A stretch of 64,000 bases of DNA from Chthoniobacter flavus Ellin428 (GCF_000173075.1 NZ_ABVL01000020.1:62001-126000); one strand, 5' to 3'; counted from the first letter of the stretch, positions 1-9,133 are shown. Numbers and translations are program-made. The notes: generated by a model from the letters alone, not told the origin.

Positions 1-1715
1 ACCTGGGATTGGCCTTTGACAAAACCCTTGGGATCAAAAGGCGTGTAATAGTAACTCGGTGTCCCCGCGGTGCTGAACGTGTTTACGTTACTGCGGATAA
101 AGTCGAAGATCTCCGTGAGAATTTGATCACGGGTGGCCGCGTTGTATTTGCCGTTGGCGCCGCCAAAGATACCACCGAGTCCAGGGATCGACTGTCCAGT
201 GAGCGATTGCAGGTAGGAGTAGAGCTCCTGGTTGCGAGGGACATTTGTCCAATCCATCGTCGGGCTCTGGCTGCTCGGGATGGGACTCTGGGTGGGCGAG
301 GTGTAAGTATTGTAGCGCTGAAAATAGTAGGGTTTCTTTCCGATCGTGGAGCAGAAGGCGATCAACTTGTCGGCCGCATTGCGATTGGAGGCATGCGCCG
401 CGTCGTCGACGTTGGCCGTATTGGCCTGCAACGGCCACAGACAGATGCGCGGCTTGTTGAAAAGATTCACCTCGGGCGCGCAACTGTTCGTCGTGAGGAA
501 GAAGCGCGCGCGGTCGACGTCCTCCTCGGTGAATGGGGTGTTCGGGCCCTTGAGATTGGGCTGGCGCGGTCCCGCGGAAGCCTGGAAGAGAAATTCATCC
601 ACCGAGGCAAACAACCGGTCAGTGTCGGGGACGAGCGGCGCCGTAGTTTGATCGACCTGCACCGTCCCCGCTTCGCTGCCGCCATCGACGACGCGCGGGA
701 TGATGCCGTAAATGCGTTTGTCGTAATCGAGGGGACTCTCGCCCGACAGCGCCGGAAAAACCGCGCTCAGGCAGGTCATCGCCGGATGCCCCGGGTAGCG
801 TTGAAATTCATTTTGCGCGGGTCGATTGAAGGCGAGATTTCTCTCGTAGAGATAGGGAGCGGTGCCTTGCGCCACCCATGGACGATCCCAATAGGTGCCT
901 TCCGAAGCGGTGTTGACGTTGACTTTGCACGTCTCGTCATCGGTCCAATAAGCGATCCGGCCGACGATGGTATTCACCGTGCCGTCGGGCAGGTTCTGTC
1001 CGGTGCCCGGGATTTTTTTGGTCGCCGGGTCGATGGCGACGACGGCGCCGTTTTTCAAGACATACATCCATTGCACGGGCAGGGGCAGAGGATTGGTCTG
1101 ACTCGCGCTGGCGCCGATCGGCGCATTGGTGGAATTCAGGAAACAGCCTGGGACCGGGTTGGTTCCTCCGTCGAGGGCCGTATTGCTATCCTGCGCGGAA
1201 GCCACCGCGGAGGGATCGAGGATGGGGTAATGTTGCGACGCGGTGCTGCCGATGGTCACGGTGACCGGTTGGTTCAGGTCGGTATAGAGATTGGCGTTGG
1301 CCGCGCTCGACCAATCGGTGGGTATTTCCTTGGAGAGATTGGCATTGGCATCGAAGCCGCCATCGACCCGCAACTTGTTTGAGGAATAGAGTTTGTAATC
1401 GGTCGTCTCGGTGCCGGTGTTGTCGTAGGTTCGGATCATGCCCGGTTGAGAGGCCCAGGCGAGGGATGGGGTGCCGGTGGCGTCCTGAATCTGCGAGATG
1501 ACGATGTTCACCGCGGAATCGGCGAGGGCGCGGGCATCCGATTCCGAGGCATAACTCTTCGCGGAGCGTAACTCGAGCGAGACGCTGCTCAGAAAGGCCA
1601 CGATGAGCACGGCGATCAAGACCAGCATGCCGAGGACGATGACCAGCGCGACACCGGCCCTGCGAAGCGGACGGTGCGGTGGCAGGCACTGCATTGGGTT
1701 CATAGTTCTAGTCAT
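1..1715 (-). CDS. Verru_Chthon cassette protein A (partial, C-terminus beyond left edge)
   Basis: The reading frame starts at ATG 1715 and stays open to base 1, so about 571 codons are visible and the end is missing. It opens with a short positively charged stretch and one hydrophobic helix (residues about 21-42), followed by the alpha-helical stalk segment SLELRSAKSYASESDARALA, as in type IV pilin-like and PilX/GspK-like proteins. The rest is a long polar, beta-rich secreted domain. I assign it to cassette protein A (TIGR02600 type) because of its length, the helix and the adjoining B and C genes. The start overlaps the C stop codon by 8 bases (ATGACTAG), which suggests translational coupling. 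Its function is unknown; it is probably assembled or exported by the type II/IV pilus-like machinery. Alternative starts lie at 1703 and 1694 in the same frame. Confidence 0.8.
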   Translation of the reverse strand, partial: MTRTMNPMQCLPPHRPLRRAGVALVIVLGMLVLIAVLIVAFLSSVSLELRSAKSYASESDARALADSAVNIVISQIQDATGTPSLAWASQPGMIRTYDNTGTETTDYKLYSSNKLRVDGGFDANANLSKEIPTDWSSAANANLYTDLNQPVTVTIGSTASQHYPILDPSAVASAQDSNTALDGGTNPVPGCFLNSTNAPIGASASQTNPLPLPVQWMYVLKNGAVVAIDPATKKIPGTGQNLPDGTVNTIVGRIAYWTDDETCKVNVNTASEGTYWDRPWVAQGTAPYLYERNLAFNRPAQNEFQRYPGHPAMTCLSAVFPALSGESPLDYDKRIYGIIPRVVDGGSEAGTVQVDQTTAPLVPDTDRLFASVDEFLFQASAGPRQPNLKGPNTPFTEEDVDRARFFLTTNSCAPEVNLFNKPRICLWPLQANTANVDDAAHASNRNAADKLIAFCSTIGKKPYYFQRYNTYTSPTQSPIPSSQSPTMDWTNVPRNQELYSYLQSLTGQSIPGLGGIFGGANGKYNAATRDQILTEIFDFIRSNVNTFSTAGTPSYYYTPFDPKGFVKGQSQ

Positions 1716-2892
1716 TGCTCCACTTGGCTTCGCGCATGATGATCTCTGTGTTGAAGACGTGGTAGGTCAGCCGCTGCCGGTTGCCAGTAAGATTGCCGGG
1801 TTTCGCACTGCAAATGTCTTCCACCGCCTGGAGGTCGCTGCTCATATTGGCGGCATCGGTAAAAAGCCCCGTGGCGTGCAGGTCGATCGCTGTGGGGACG
1901 TTGGCGCTGCCGCCCTGCAAACGGGTGGCGGAAGCCTCGTCGATGACGATCATCGCCACGCGCATCGTCGGCGGGAGTTGATGATGCCGGGAGGCCTGGG
2001 CCGTCGTTCCGTCCGAGGGGTAGGTGGTAAATGAATCGGGAGGAAACGCGGGAGTGGCGCCCGGCCAGGAATCGTCGTTCGTTGCGCCGAGGGCGACACG
2101 GGAGTTATAGTTATAGTTAGGCGCGATGGAGACGCCTTTGCCCTGGAGACCGGGGTCGTCCTCGCGGGGCGATAGCTTCGGGAGCAATACCAAGGCGATG
2201 ACATTCTCGGCCAATACGCGACTGGAAGTGCCGGCGTTGTCGGTGAACCAGGAATTGGGCGTCTTCGCCGCTGGATCATAGATGCCCGACTGCTCCGTGC
2301 GCTGCATCAATTCCATGAGCCGATAACGATAGCGAGGTTGATAGCCCGGCGTTTTCACCACATGATCGGGAACCATTTGGGAGGCGTCATCGAACTGCAA
2401 AAAATAGCCGCAGCTATTGAGGGCGTTGTCCAGTCGTTGATACGAGACGGAATAGCCCAGCGGCGCCTGAAAGAAGACCGCATGCGTCTGCGTGACGATG
2501 GGCGGAGAACTGTCCTTGAGCAACGTGCCGGCCTGTCCGGAGATGAAGTGCAGATCCGACATCCGGTCGTAACGGGTCGGCGTGAAATTCGCGAGATTGG
2601 AACCGGTCAGCGGCGCGCGTGGGTGATTGGACGCGTCGTAGTAGTCGTAATAGGTGTTCAGCGTCGCCTGGCTGAGTTTGCGCGTCATCGCTTCGAAGCC
2701 GGCCCGTGCATCCTGGAACGACTGGATCTTGGCCGCCGACGCATGCCAGATACGGCCGGTTTGATCGGACATCTGGAGCACGATCGCTACGACGAGGACG
2801 AGCAAGACCATCGAGACCAGCAATTCGACCAGGGTAAACGCCGCCCGTGATCGCCGGCCGCGATGCCTCAAGGGGGGAGGGGGCGTGGACAT
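1708..2892 (-). CDS. Verru_Chthon cassette protein C, prepilin-like
   Basis: This 394-aa protein has a basic leader ending in a prepilin peptidase motif (AAFTLVELLVSMVLLVLVV, residues about 17-36), with the +5 Glu that marks type IV pilin-like substrates. The next segment holds the family-like TLNTYYDYYD stretch (residues about 97-106). The remainder is a large extracytoplasmic domain. Size and motif fit Verru_Chthon cassette protein C (TIGR02599 type). It lies 3 bases downstream of cassette protein B and overlaps A, so B-C-A are almost certainly co-transcribed. The substrate or partner is unknown; by analogy it is a minor pseudopilin inserted into the inner membrane and processed at the FTLVE site. 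Confidence 0.85.
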   Translation of the reverse strand: MSTPPPPLRHRGRRSRAAFTLVELLVSMVLLVLVVAIVLQMSDQTGRIWHASAAKIQSFQDARAGFEAMTRKLSQATLNTYYDYYDASNHPRAPLTGSNLANFTPTRYDRMSDLHFISGQAGTLLKDSSPPIVTQTHAVFFQAPLGYSVSYQRLDNALNSCGYFLQFDDASQMVPDHVVKTPGYQPRYRYRLMELMQRTEQSGIYDPAAKTPNSWFTDNAGTSSRVLAENVIALVLLPKLSPREDDPGLQGKGVSIAPNYNYNSRVALGATNDDSWPGATPAFPPDSFTTYPSDGTTAQASRHHQLPPTMRVAMIVIDEASATRLQGGSANVPTAIDLHATGLFTDAANMSSDLQAVEDICSAKPGNLTGNRQRLTYHVFNTEIIMREAKWSND

Positions 2893-2895
2893 GGC

Positions 2896-3369
2896 TCAGC
2901 GACCGTTGTCCGGGACCAGAAAGGTGATCTTTTTCGAATCCGGATTTTTCGTCAGGTCCTGTTCCTTGCTGTGGCGGTTCGATTTCGTGTTCAGGACACA
3001 GAGGGTGACCGTGGCCAGCTTCTGCGTCGCGACGGCGTCGGGCAGCGTAGTGCTGGTGGAAATGGCAAAGACCGCTTGATAGATCGCGTTGTTCGGATCC
3101 GTCACTGGATTGCCTTGGTCGTCGAAGTAGTACGGGCTGGCTGTGGAGGCGGAGGCGAGGTCGCCGAGTCGGGAAAAGTCGGTCTGTTGCACCTCGGTGG
3201 TCAATTGTTGGACGATCTGCGCCTGGACCGTGGTATCGATCGCCTGCCGGGAAAGATCGAGACCCATGGGCAGCATGCCCACCATGGGAATGAAGGCGAA
3301 GGCGATCACCCCGATGGCGATGATGACTTCGACCAAAGAGAAGCCGCCAACGCGCGCCCCGCGTTTCAT
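2896..3369 (-). CDS. Verru_Chthon cassette protein B, prepilin-like
   Basis: A prepilin-type N-terminus is clear: the leader MKRGARVGG precedes FSLVEVIIAIGVIAFAFIP, with Glu at +5. After that comes a stretch resembling the family pattern (GMLPMGLDLSRQAID) and about 110 polar residues. I chose the ATG at 3369 because it gives a normal short prepilin leader. The frame continues upstream to an ATG at 3453 (185 aa), which would give an unusually long 37-residue leader. It is the first gene of the B-C-A cluster. Cassette protein D is not visible in the window. Its role is inferred to be that of a minor pseudopilin in a verrucomicrobial surface or secretion system. Confidence 0.8.
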   Translation of the reverse strand: MKRGARVGGFSLVEVIIAIGVIAFAFIPMVGMLPMGLDLSRQAIDTTVQAQIVQQLTTEVQQTDFSRLGDLASASTASPYYFDDQGNPVTDPNNAIYQAVFAISTSTTLPDAVATQKLATVTLCVLNTKSNRHSKEQDLTKNPDSKKITFLVPDNGR

Positions 3370-3508
3370 TCCGGCAACGGGCGCATCCGGCACGCGATGC
3401 AAATTGCGGGACGGGTTGGCCAGGGAGTGATGGGCTAAGGGGGGCATCGGCACGTTACGGTTTCCGGAATGTCCGAAAAAATGACCGCCGGGCCCGGGAC
3501 TGTCTACC

Positions 3509-3522
3509 TAGCCAAATGGCTA
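3509..3522. promoter_or_regulatory. 14-bp palindrome upstream of cassette gene B
   Basis: TAGCCAAATGGCTA is an inverted repeat of two 6-base arms around AA. It lies about 55 bases upstream of the longer B start and about 140 bases upstream of the preferred one. The whole gap 3454-3910 (457 bases) between the divergent B and 3911 genes contains no convincing gene. Regulatory promoters for both directions must lie here. An operator role is inferred from symmetry and position only. Confidence 0.25.
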
Positions 3523-3910
3523 AATCGATTCACAGCGCCTCGGAATCGAGCGCCTTCGTTCGGTGCCGATTGTGGAGATCTCGGGGTGTCAGGGTAGCGA
3601 ATTTTCGGAGGAGGCTGTCGTAGAAGTTTTGTTTCGGGGCTGATTTCGAAAATATTATTGAAAGCACGATACTTGCTTTGGCTCCTGTGAAGTGCTGCGA
3701 AACCCGATCAATGCCCGCGCTGAAGTGGGTACGTGAATGCCCTTATTCGATATCTCTCCGAAACGTTTGCTGGCTGCCAGCTGCCCAGAGAGCGAGGACA
3801 GCGTAAAAAACGCTTGTCAGAATGCCCCGTCGCTAATAAAAGATGCTGCTTGACGGAAGGCCTGTAAAAGAGGAAAAACTGCCCCGTCTCTCCAAACAAA
3901 TTATCAACTT

Positions 3911-4933
3911 GTGAAAAAGCTGCTTTTGTCCATCTCGGTTGTGTCGGTGCTCTGTGGTTCCGTGGCCTTCGGTCAATCGACGGCAACCACGACTCCAGTC
4001 GGATTTATTTCTGAGACATTGTATGGGGGGGCTCTTTCGGCTCCAAAGTTGAGTCTCATTTCTCCTACGCTTACCCAGCCGGTCGTTTTTCAGGGAACCA
4101 TTTCATCCATTTCGGGCACTTCCATCACTATCTCAGGGGCGTCGTGGACGTCGGGGCAGTTCAATGGTTCGAACGGCGAATATTACGTGGAGGTTTTTTC
4201 GGCATCGAAGCCGGGTGCGCTGTCTGATGTCACCGCGACCGGGACATCTTCCGTGACGACCGCCGACGACTTGAGTTCGTTCGCGGCGGCGGGTGATTCG
4301 ATCGCGATTCGTAAGCACGTTACGATCAATGATTTGCTTGGTGCAACGAATACTTTCGGCCTGCTGGCCAGCGACGATCCGACTACGGCTGACGAGATTC
4401 AGATTTACGATGGAACCAATTCCGTTGGTTACTTCTACTATACCGGCTCGCCTGGCTTTCCTGCGGGTTGGTGGGATTCTGCGTTCACCGGTCCGGCTGG
4501 TAATGTCGTCATTGCTCCTCATGATGGAGTGCTTGTAAAACGCAGGGGCTCTAGTGCCCTTACTGTTGTTTCGACCGGAACTGTAAAGACGGGCAATACA
4601 CTGTTTCCGGTGTATGTTGGAACAAATATAATCGGAACTGTTGCCGCGCAGGGGCTTACGTTGGATTCGAGTGGCCTTTATAAGGCCGATGGATCGCAAT
4701 TTCGCGCATCGGATGACCCAACTACAGGTGATGAATTGACCATTTACGGTGGTGGCACTTCGATCAGCTATTTCTATTATATTGGATCGCCTGGCTTTCC
4801 TGCGGGTTGGTGGGATTCTGGGTTTACTGCGCCGGCTGGCAGTGTGGCCATTGTGCCGGGCACCGCATTTATTCTCAAGCATCGGGCAGGTAATCCGTTC
4901 AACTGGACTGTGCCGGCGCCGACAACCTTCTGA
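3911..4933 (+). CDS. TIGR02597-like secreted protein
   Basis: This 340-aa protein starts at GTG and has a good signal peptide (KKLLLSISVVSVLCGSVAFG, cut near residue 21). The mature start TTTPVGFISETL resembles the verrucomicrobial TIGR02597 family, often found in these bacteria and of unknown role. It contains two copies of a module with SDDPTT.DE, IYxGxxS, YFYYxGSPGFPAGWWDS and PAG at residues about 155-215 and 260-320. The two copies share an identical 34-base DNA stretch. The product is probably a beta-rich exported or surface protein. It is followed after 37 bases by the PEP-CTERM gene, and the terminator at 5670 ends both. Base composition looks less GC-rich than in the genes that follow. 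Confidence 0.65.
   Translation: MKKLLLSISVVSVLCGSVAFGQSTATTTPVGFISETLYGGALSAPKLSLISPTLTQPVVFQGTISSISGTSITISGASWTSGQFNGSNGEYYVEVFSASKPGALSDVTATGTSSVTTADDLSSFAAAGDSIAIRKHVTINDLLGATNTFGLLASDDPTTADEIQIYDGTNSVGYFYYTGSPGFPAGWWDSAFTGPAGNVVIAPHDGVLVKRRGSSALTVVSTGTVKTGNTLFPVYVGTNIIGTVAAQGLTLDSSGLYKADGSQFRASDDPTTGDELTIYGGGTSISYFYYIGSPGFPAGWWDSGFTAPAGSVAIVPGTAFILKHRAGNPFNWTVPAPTTF
4448..4820 (+). repeat. Pair of identical 34-bp repeats inside the TIGR02597-like gene
   Basis: Bases 4448-4481 and 4787-4820 are identical and encode the SPGFPAGWWDS core of each module. The flanking sequence of the two modules is diverged, so identity of the core DNA points to gene conversion or recent internal duplication. 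Confidence 0.8.
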
Positions 4934-4970
4934 AAAATTCCTGTTCTCCCATTAAACTACATTCTTTTCT

Positions 4971-5654
4971 ATGCGTCGCATTTTACTGAGTTCGCTTTTC
5001 GCGCTATTTGCGGCATGTGCCTCTAGCTATGGCACGATCGTTGTTTTTAGTGCGAGCCCGAGTGCGCGTAATGTCCTCGATTCGTCTCTAAACGCCTTAC
5101 CCGCGAACGATCTTGTATTGGTCGGCATGTTCTCGAATGTCACCAATCCGACGAGCGCTCCGTTTACGTTCAACGCGTCGGAATCGATTGCGCAAAACTT
5201 CTCGGCTATTTCAGCGGCTGGTGGATGGACCCAATTTGGTTCGTCGGGACTGGCAATCACTTCCTCGCCTGCGGATAAGATCGGGGGAACCGTGACGGAC
5301 GATACGGCTGCTGCAAATCCGTTTAATGGCCAGATGCTGTATGTGTGGGTATTCAATGCTTCTTCCGTCAGTGCGGCGACGGAGATGGGTATCTTTACCG
5401 CGACATCCGCGAACGAACCGTGGGTCTTCCCTGTGAACGCGGGTCCGAACAACAATACAACCTATTCCACTACCCCTTCGGCGACGACTACAATGGTTGC
5501 TGTTGGCAATACGGGCGCTGTGCAGCCTAGTGGGACGGGAAATATGGTTCTCTCCGCCGCTTCCCCAGCTCCAGAGCCTTCGACCGTAGTTTCCTTGATC
5601 GGCGCCACTGGCTTCCTGGCCATGCTGCGCCGGCGGCGGGCGGTTCATTCCTAA
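4971..5654 (+). CDS. PEP-CTERM sorting domain protein
   Basis: The 227-aa product starts with a signal peptide (residues 1-21, ending near SSYG) and ends with a classic PEP-CTERM tail at residues about 199-227: PAPEPSTVV, a hydrophobic helix, then RRRR. Such tails are recognised by exosortase in Gram-negative bacteria that produce extracellular polymer. No exosortase is encoded in the window. The middle (residues about 25-195) is a polar beta-type domain that I do not recognise. It resembles small PEP-CTERM proteins with VFNASS-type repeats. It sits between the TIGR02597-like gene and a strong terminator, so these two form a transcription unit. Confidence 0.85.
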   Translation: MRRILLSSLFALFAACASSYGTIVVFSASPSARNVLDSSLNALPANDLVLVGMFSNVTNPTSAPFTFNASESIAQNFSAISAAGGWTQFGSSGLAITSSPADKIGGTVTDDTAAANPFNGQMLYVWVFNASSVSAATEMGIFTATSANEPWVFPVNAGPNNNTTYSTTPSATTTMVAVGNTGAVQPSGTGNMVLSAASPAPEPSTVVSLIGATGFLAMLRRRRAVHS

Positions 5655-5669
5655 GTCCTGATTTTCTGG

Positions 5670-5704
5670 ACGGCCCGGTCTCTGGACCGGGCCGTTTCTC
5701 TTTT
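5670..5704 (+). terminator. Rho-independent terminator
   Basis: An 11-bp perfect GC-rich stem (5670-5680 with 5685-5695) has a 4-base loop TCTG and is followed by a T-rich run (TTCTCTTTT). It lies 15 bases after the PEP-CTERM stop and directly before the sugar dehydrogenase start. Confidence 0.92.
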
Positions 5705-5718
5705 ATGACCTTCTGATC

Positions 5719-8142
5719 ATGAAGCCTCTGCGAGCTTTGCTGCTGGGAATTTTTGCGGCAGGCTTCAGTTTGGCCACGGGCGTGGCGGCCACTCCGCCGG
5801 CGCTTTCCCTCAAGACGATCAGTAGTGGTCAGTTAATCGCGCCGGTTTTCATTACGAACGCCGCCGATGGGTCCAAGCGGCTCTTCGTTTGTGATCAGGT
5901 GGGAAAGGTTCGCATCGTTCAGGATGAGATGCTGTTGCCGACGCCGTTTCTCGATGTTTCGTCGGAAATGGTCACGCTCAGTCCCAACTATGATGAGCGC
6001 GGTCTTCTGAGCGTCGCCTTTCATCCGGACTTCGCCCATGTGGGAATGCCCGGCTACCACAAGTTCTACGTCTTTTACAGCGCCCCGTCGCCCAACGCTC
6101 CGGGAACGACCACGAACCCGGTCAATTGCCGATCGACGATTTCGGAATTTCAAGTCTCGGCCAGCAATCCGAATGTCGCCGATCCCACCTCCGAACGGGT
6201 GGTGCTGTCGTACGACAAGCCGCAATCGAATCACAACGGTGGCCAGCTCGGCTTTGGGCCGGATGGATATCTTTACATCAGCGTCGGAGACGGTGGCAGC
6301 CAGCACGACAACGACTACGGGCACACCGGTGGCCAGTCGGGAGATCCCGTCGTCTCTGGCAACCTCGGCAACGCCCAGGACCTGACGAAGCTCTTGGGCA
6401 AGATCCTGCGCATCGATCCCTTGGGGACGAACGGGCCGGGCGGCAGCTATGGCATTCCGGCGTCGAATCCTTTTGTGGGCGCTGGCGGCGGTGTTCGCGA
6501 GGAAATCTACACCCTCGGCATGCGCAACCCATGGCGCTTTTCGTTTGATACGGACCCGGTGCTGGGCGCGCGGATGATCGAGGGCGACGTGGGGCAGGAC
6601 AACGTGGAAGAAATCAACCTCATCGTCTCGGGTGGCAATTACGGGTGGCGCATCAAAGAAGGCACGTTCAACCATGATAGCACGGCGCCGAGTGGCCCTG
6701 GCCCATTGATCGATCCGGTAGCCGAATACGCTCATCCCCTGACCAACCTCACCAACTATCCAGGCCTGACGCGGATTGGTGTGGCGGTGGTGGGCGGCTA
6801 TGTCTATCGGGGCAACGCGATCCCCAGTTTGGTGGGGCAGTACGTCTTCGGCGATTACAGTACCAGCACGAGCTCCACTCCGGCCGGCGTCTTGCTGGCT
6901 TTGGACTCGAGCAACTGGTCGCTCTCCCGTCCCTTGGTGGTGGGCAATGTGCCGTTCTTCCTCATGTCCATGGGACAAGGCGAAGATGGCGAATTGTACG
7001 TCGCCACCGAAGTGGCCCGTGGCCCGCGCCTGAACCCGACGAACAGCCAGCCGAGTGGAACGATCTACAAAATCGTCCAGGCCCAGACGGCGACGATCAC
7101 GCTGGCGCCGGTGCAGGACAACACCCTCTTTTCAGAGTCTTCCGCCCTGAGTAATGCCGTGGGGAACATTTATGCGGGGGAGACCAACACGGGCACTTGG
7201 CGCCGCGGCTTGCTGGCTTTCGATATTGCCAACAATGTGCCCACGGGGGCAGTGATCAACTCGGCGCAGTTGAGTCTGAATATGAATTTTACCGCGGCAA
7301 CCACGGCCGCGAATATGTCGCTTTATAAGGTCTCGCAAAGTTGGGGAGAGGGGACTTCGGGGCCGTCTTCCGGCGGCGGCTCGCCGGCAACGGTGAATGA
7401 TGCCACTTGGGGGGACCGTTTCTATGATCCGACGTCGCCGACGGCGTGGGCTGTCGCAGGTGGCACTCATTCGGCCACGGTCACTGCCACCACTTCTGTG
7501 GGCACGACCGCGGGCTTTTACACCTGGACTTCCTCCCAGATGGTGACCGACGTCCAAGGCTGGCTGACCACGCCTTCGACGAACTTCGGTTGGTTGCTCA
7601 TCGGAGACGAGACCACCGTGCAGACGACCCGGCGTTTTGACAGTCGCGAGAGTGCGGCGGGCGTGCAGCCGGCCTTGCAACTGACCTACTCGTTCGCACC
7701 GCCGCTCACCCGGCGCGAAACCTGGTTGCAACAATACTTCACCCCAGTCGGAACTTTTGTGAGCGATACCGCGGATGCGAACGGGAACGGCGTGAGCAAC
7801 CTGCTCGAGTACGCTTATTCCTTTTCGCCGATCGCCGCGAACTCCAGTTCGCCGGGATTCCAAACCAGCGCGAGCACGAGTGGAACGACGACCACTTACA
7901 TGATGACCTTCCGTCGCGATCCGCGCGCGGTGGATCTGACTTATCAACTGCAGACGAGTGATGATCTCGCGCATTGGACCACGGTCGTGCAAAGTGCCGG
8001 TGGCGCCTCTCCCACCGGCTCGGCATTCGTTTCCGAGGCGGATGCGCCCGGCGAGGCGCCTGTCAAAGTCGTCACCGCGGTCGAAACTTTGTCCTCTTCC
8101 GTGAAGCATTTTTCGCGATTGCAGATTACGCGTTCGCAATAG
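5719..8142 (+). CDS. Secreted PQQ-type sugar dehydrogenase with DNRLRE and C-terminal module
   Basis: The 807-aa protein has a signal peptide (residues 1-24). Residues about 35-455 form a six-bladed glucose/sorbosone dehydrogenase (GSDH) propeller. Family landmarks include ERGLLSVAFHP, NHNGG (171-175, with His172 in the place of the catalytic base of soluble glucose dehydrogenases), GYLYISVGDGG and GMRNPWRFSFD. Such enzymes oxidise aldoses or related sugars with PQQ in the periplasm or outside the cell. Residues about 460-665 are a DNRLRE-type beta domain, found in secreted polysaccharide-active proteins. Residues about 675-800 begin DANGNGVSNLLEYA and form a module shared with other giants in the window. 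Some GSDH-like proteins are not shown to bind PQQ, so the activity is inferred. Confidence 0.85.
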   Translation: MKPLRALLLGIFAAGFSLATGVAATPPALSLKTISSGQLIAPVFITNAADGSKRLFVCDQVGKVRIVQDEMLLPTPFLDVSSEMVTLSPNYDERGLLSVAFHPDFAHVGMPGYHKFYVFYSAPSPNAPGTTTNPVNCRSTISEFQVSASNPNVADPTSERVVLSYDKPQSNHNGGQLGFGPDGYLYISVGDGGSQHDNDYGHTGGQSGDPVVSGNLGNAQDLTKLLGKILRIDPLGTNGPGGSYGIPASNPFVGAGGGVREEIYTLGMRNPWRFSFDTDPVLGARMIEGDVGQDNVEEINLIVSGGNYGWRIKEGTFNHDSTAPSGPGPLIDPVAEYAHPLTNLTNYPGLTRIGVAVVGGYVYRGNAIPSLVGQYVFGDYSTSTSSTPAGVLLALDSSNWSLSRPLVVGNVPFFLMSMGQGEDGELYVATEVARGPRLNPTNSQPSGTIYKIVQAQTATITLAPVQDNTLFSESSALSNAVGNIYAGETNTGTWRRGLLAFDIANNVPTGAVINSAQLSLNMNFTAATTAANMSLYKVSQSWGEGTSGPSSGGGSPATVNDATWGDRFYDPTSPTAWAVAGGTHSATVTATTSVGTTAGFYTWTSSQMVTDVQGWLTTPSTNFGWLLIGDETTVQTTRRFDSRESAAGVQPALQLTYSFAPPLTRRETWLQQYFTPVGTFVSDTADANGNGVSNLLEYAYSFSPIAANSSSPGFQTSASTSGTTTTYMMTFRRDPRAVDLTYQLQTSDDLAHWTTVVQSAGGASPTGSAFVSEADAPGEAPVKVVTAVETLSSSVKHFSRLQITRSQ

Positions 8143-8178
8143 GGATCACTTTGCCGTAAAGACTTTCAGGTCTCGTCC

Positions 8179-8973
8179 ATGCTGCTTGCCCCTTTTCGGT
8201 ATCCGCTTTTGCTGACGCTCGCCCTGGCGGGCGTGGTCGTGCCGGCTTGGGCTACCACCGTGGACCTGGTGCCGGTGGCGGACACCACGATTTTTTCGGC
8301 GTATCCGGACAATAACTTCGGCGCGAGCACCTTGGAGACGGGAAGCAATGGCGTGGGCGCGCCGGGACGCGCTCTGGTGCGCTTCGATCTGAGTTCCATA
8401 CCCGTTGGCGCGGTGATTACCGACGTAGAACTCACGATGACAGTGGTGAGAGTTCCGCCCGGAGACCAGCATGCGGGGGCGATCGATTCGGATTTCAATC
8501 TTTACCGAATGCTGGTTCCGTGGACGGAAGGGACGGGCGGTGGTAACAGCGGTGGGATTGCCCAAGTCGGAGAAACGACCTGGAACGAACTCGGTGCGGA
8601 TGGAGTGGCCGCGTGGGGCACACCGGGCGGACAGATCGGCACCGATTACGCCAACAATCCCAGCACCTCTGCCGCCGTCGGAACGGTAACCGGAGCGATC
8701 GGCTGGGGTTCCACTCCGGACTTCGTGGCGGACGCGCAATTCTGGTTGGAAAATCCGGATCAGAATTTCGGATTCATTACGATCAGCGATCAGGAGGGTG
8801 CGCCCGGCACCGCCCGCCGCATGGCTTCGCGCGAGAGCGCCGGCGGCTCAATCCCTCCTCCGACGCTCACCTTGACTTACTCGCTGGTTCCCGAGCCCAA
8901 TGTGGGCGTGCTGAGTGTGGTTGGTTTGATGGCGTGGAGTGGCCGGCGACTCCGAGCCCGAGGGAGCCGCTAA
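8179..8973 (+). CDS. DNRLRE domain protein with PEP-CTERM tail
   Basis: The 264-aa protein has a signal peptide (residues 1-25), a DNRLRE-type domain over nearly all the mature chain (VADTTIFSAYPDNNFGA at the start, RRMASRESAGG near the end) and a short PEP-CTERM-like tail (LVPEPNVGVL, hydrophobic helix, GRRLRARGSR). The domain is a diverged copy of the one in the upstream dehydrogenase, whose matching motif is TRRFDSRESAAG. The start is 36 bases after the dehydrogenase stop, so the two are probably co-transcribed. DNRLRE domains are mostly seen as carbohydrate-binding or structural add-ons in secreted proteins. Here the domain stands alone with a sorting tail, so a surface-anchored binding role is a reasonable inference. 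Confidence 0.8.
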   Translation: MLLAPFRYPLLLTLALAGVVVPAWATTVDLVPVADTTIFSAYPDNNFGASTLETGSNGVGAPGRALVRFDLSSIPVGAVITDVELTMTVVRVPPGDQHAGAIDSDFNLYRMLVPWTEGTGGGNSGGIAQVGETTWNELGADGVAAWGTPGGQIGTDYANNPSTSAAVGTVTGAIGWGSTPDFVADAQFWLENPDQNFGFITISDQEGAPGTARRMASRESAGGSIPPPTLTLTYSLVPEPNVGVLSVVGLMAWSGRRLRARGSR

Positions 8974-8994
8974 TCCTAAAAGCGGAAGCAGGGG

Positions 8995-9133
8995 ATGGCC
9001 ACAAAGAGGCACAAAGGGCACAAAAGGAATTTTTTCCGTGGACCAATAGACAGCGCACATGGGCACCCTTCGGGTGAGGCTGTCGTGCCCTATCATGGCC
9101 TGCCTCTGTGCTTTTTGTGCCTCTTTGTGGCCA
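8995..9133. repeat. Long imperfect inverted repeat between convergent genes
   Basis: The left arm (8995-9024, ATGGCCACAAAGAGGCACAA...) pairs with the right arm (9104-9133, ...TTGTGCCTCTTTGTGGCCAT), with 20 outer bases matching exactly. A smaller hairpin (GGGCAC...GTGCCC, 9061-9090) sits in the spacer. The element lies between the ends of two convergent genes and may act as a bidirectional terminator or be a dispersed REP-like element. Confidence 0.8.

Noticed and set aside
9..1382. Open frame of 457 aa on the plus strand
   Set aside because: It is antisense to cassette protein A, has no signal or domain, and has Arg/Gly-rich shadow composition.
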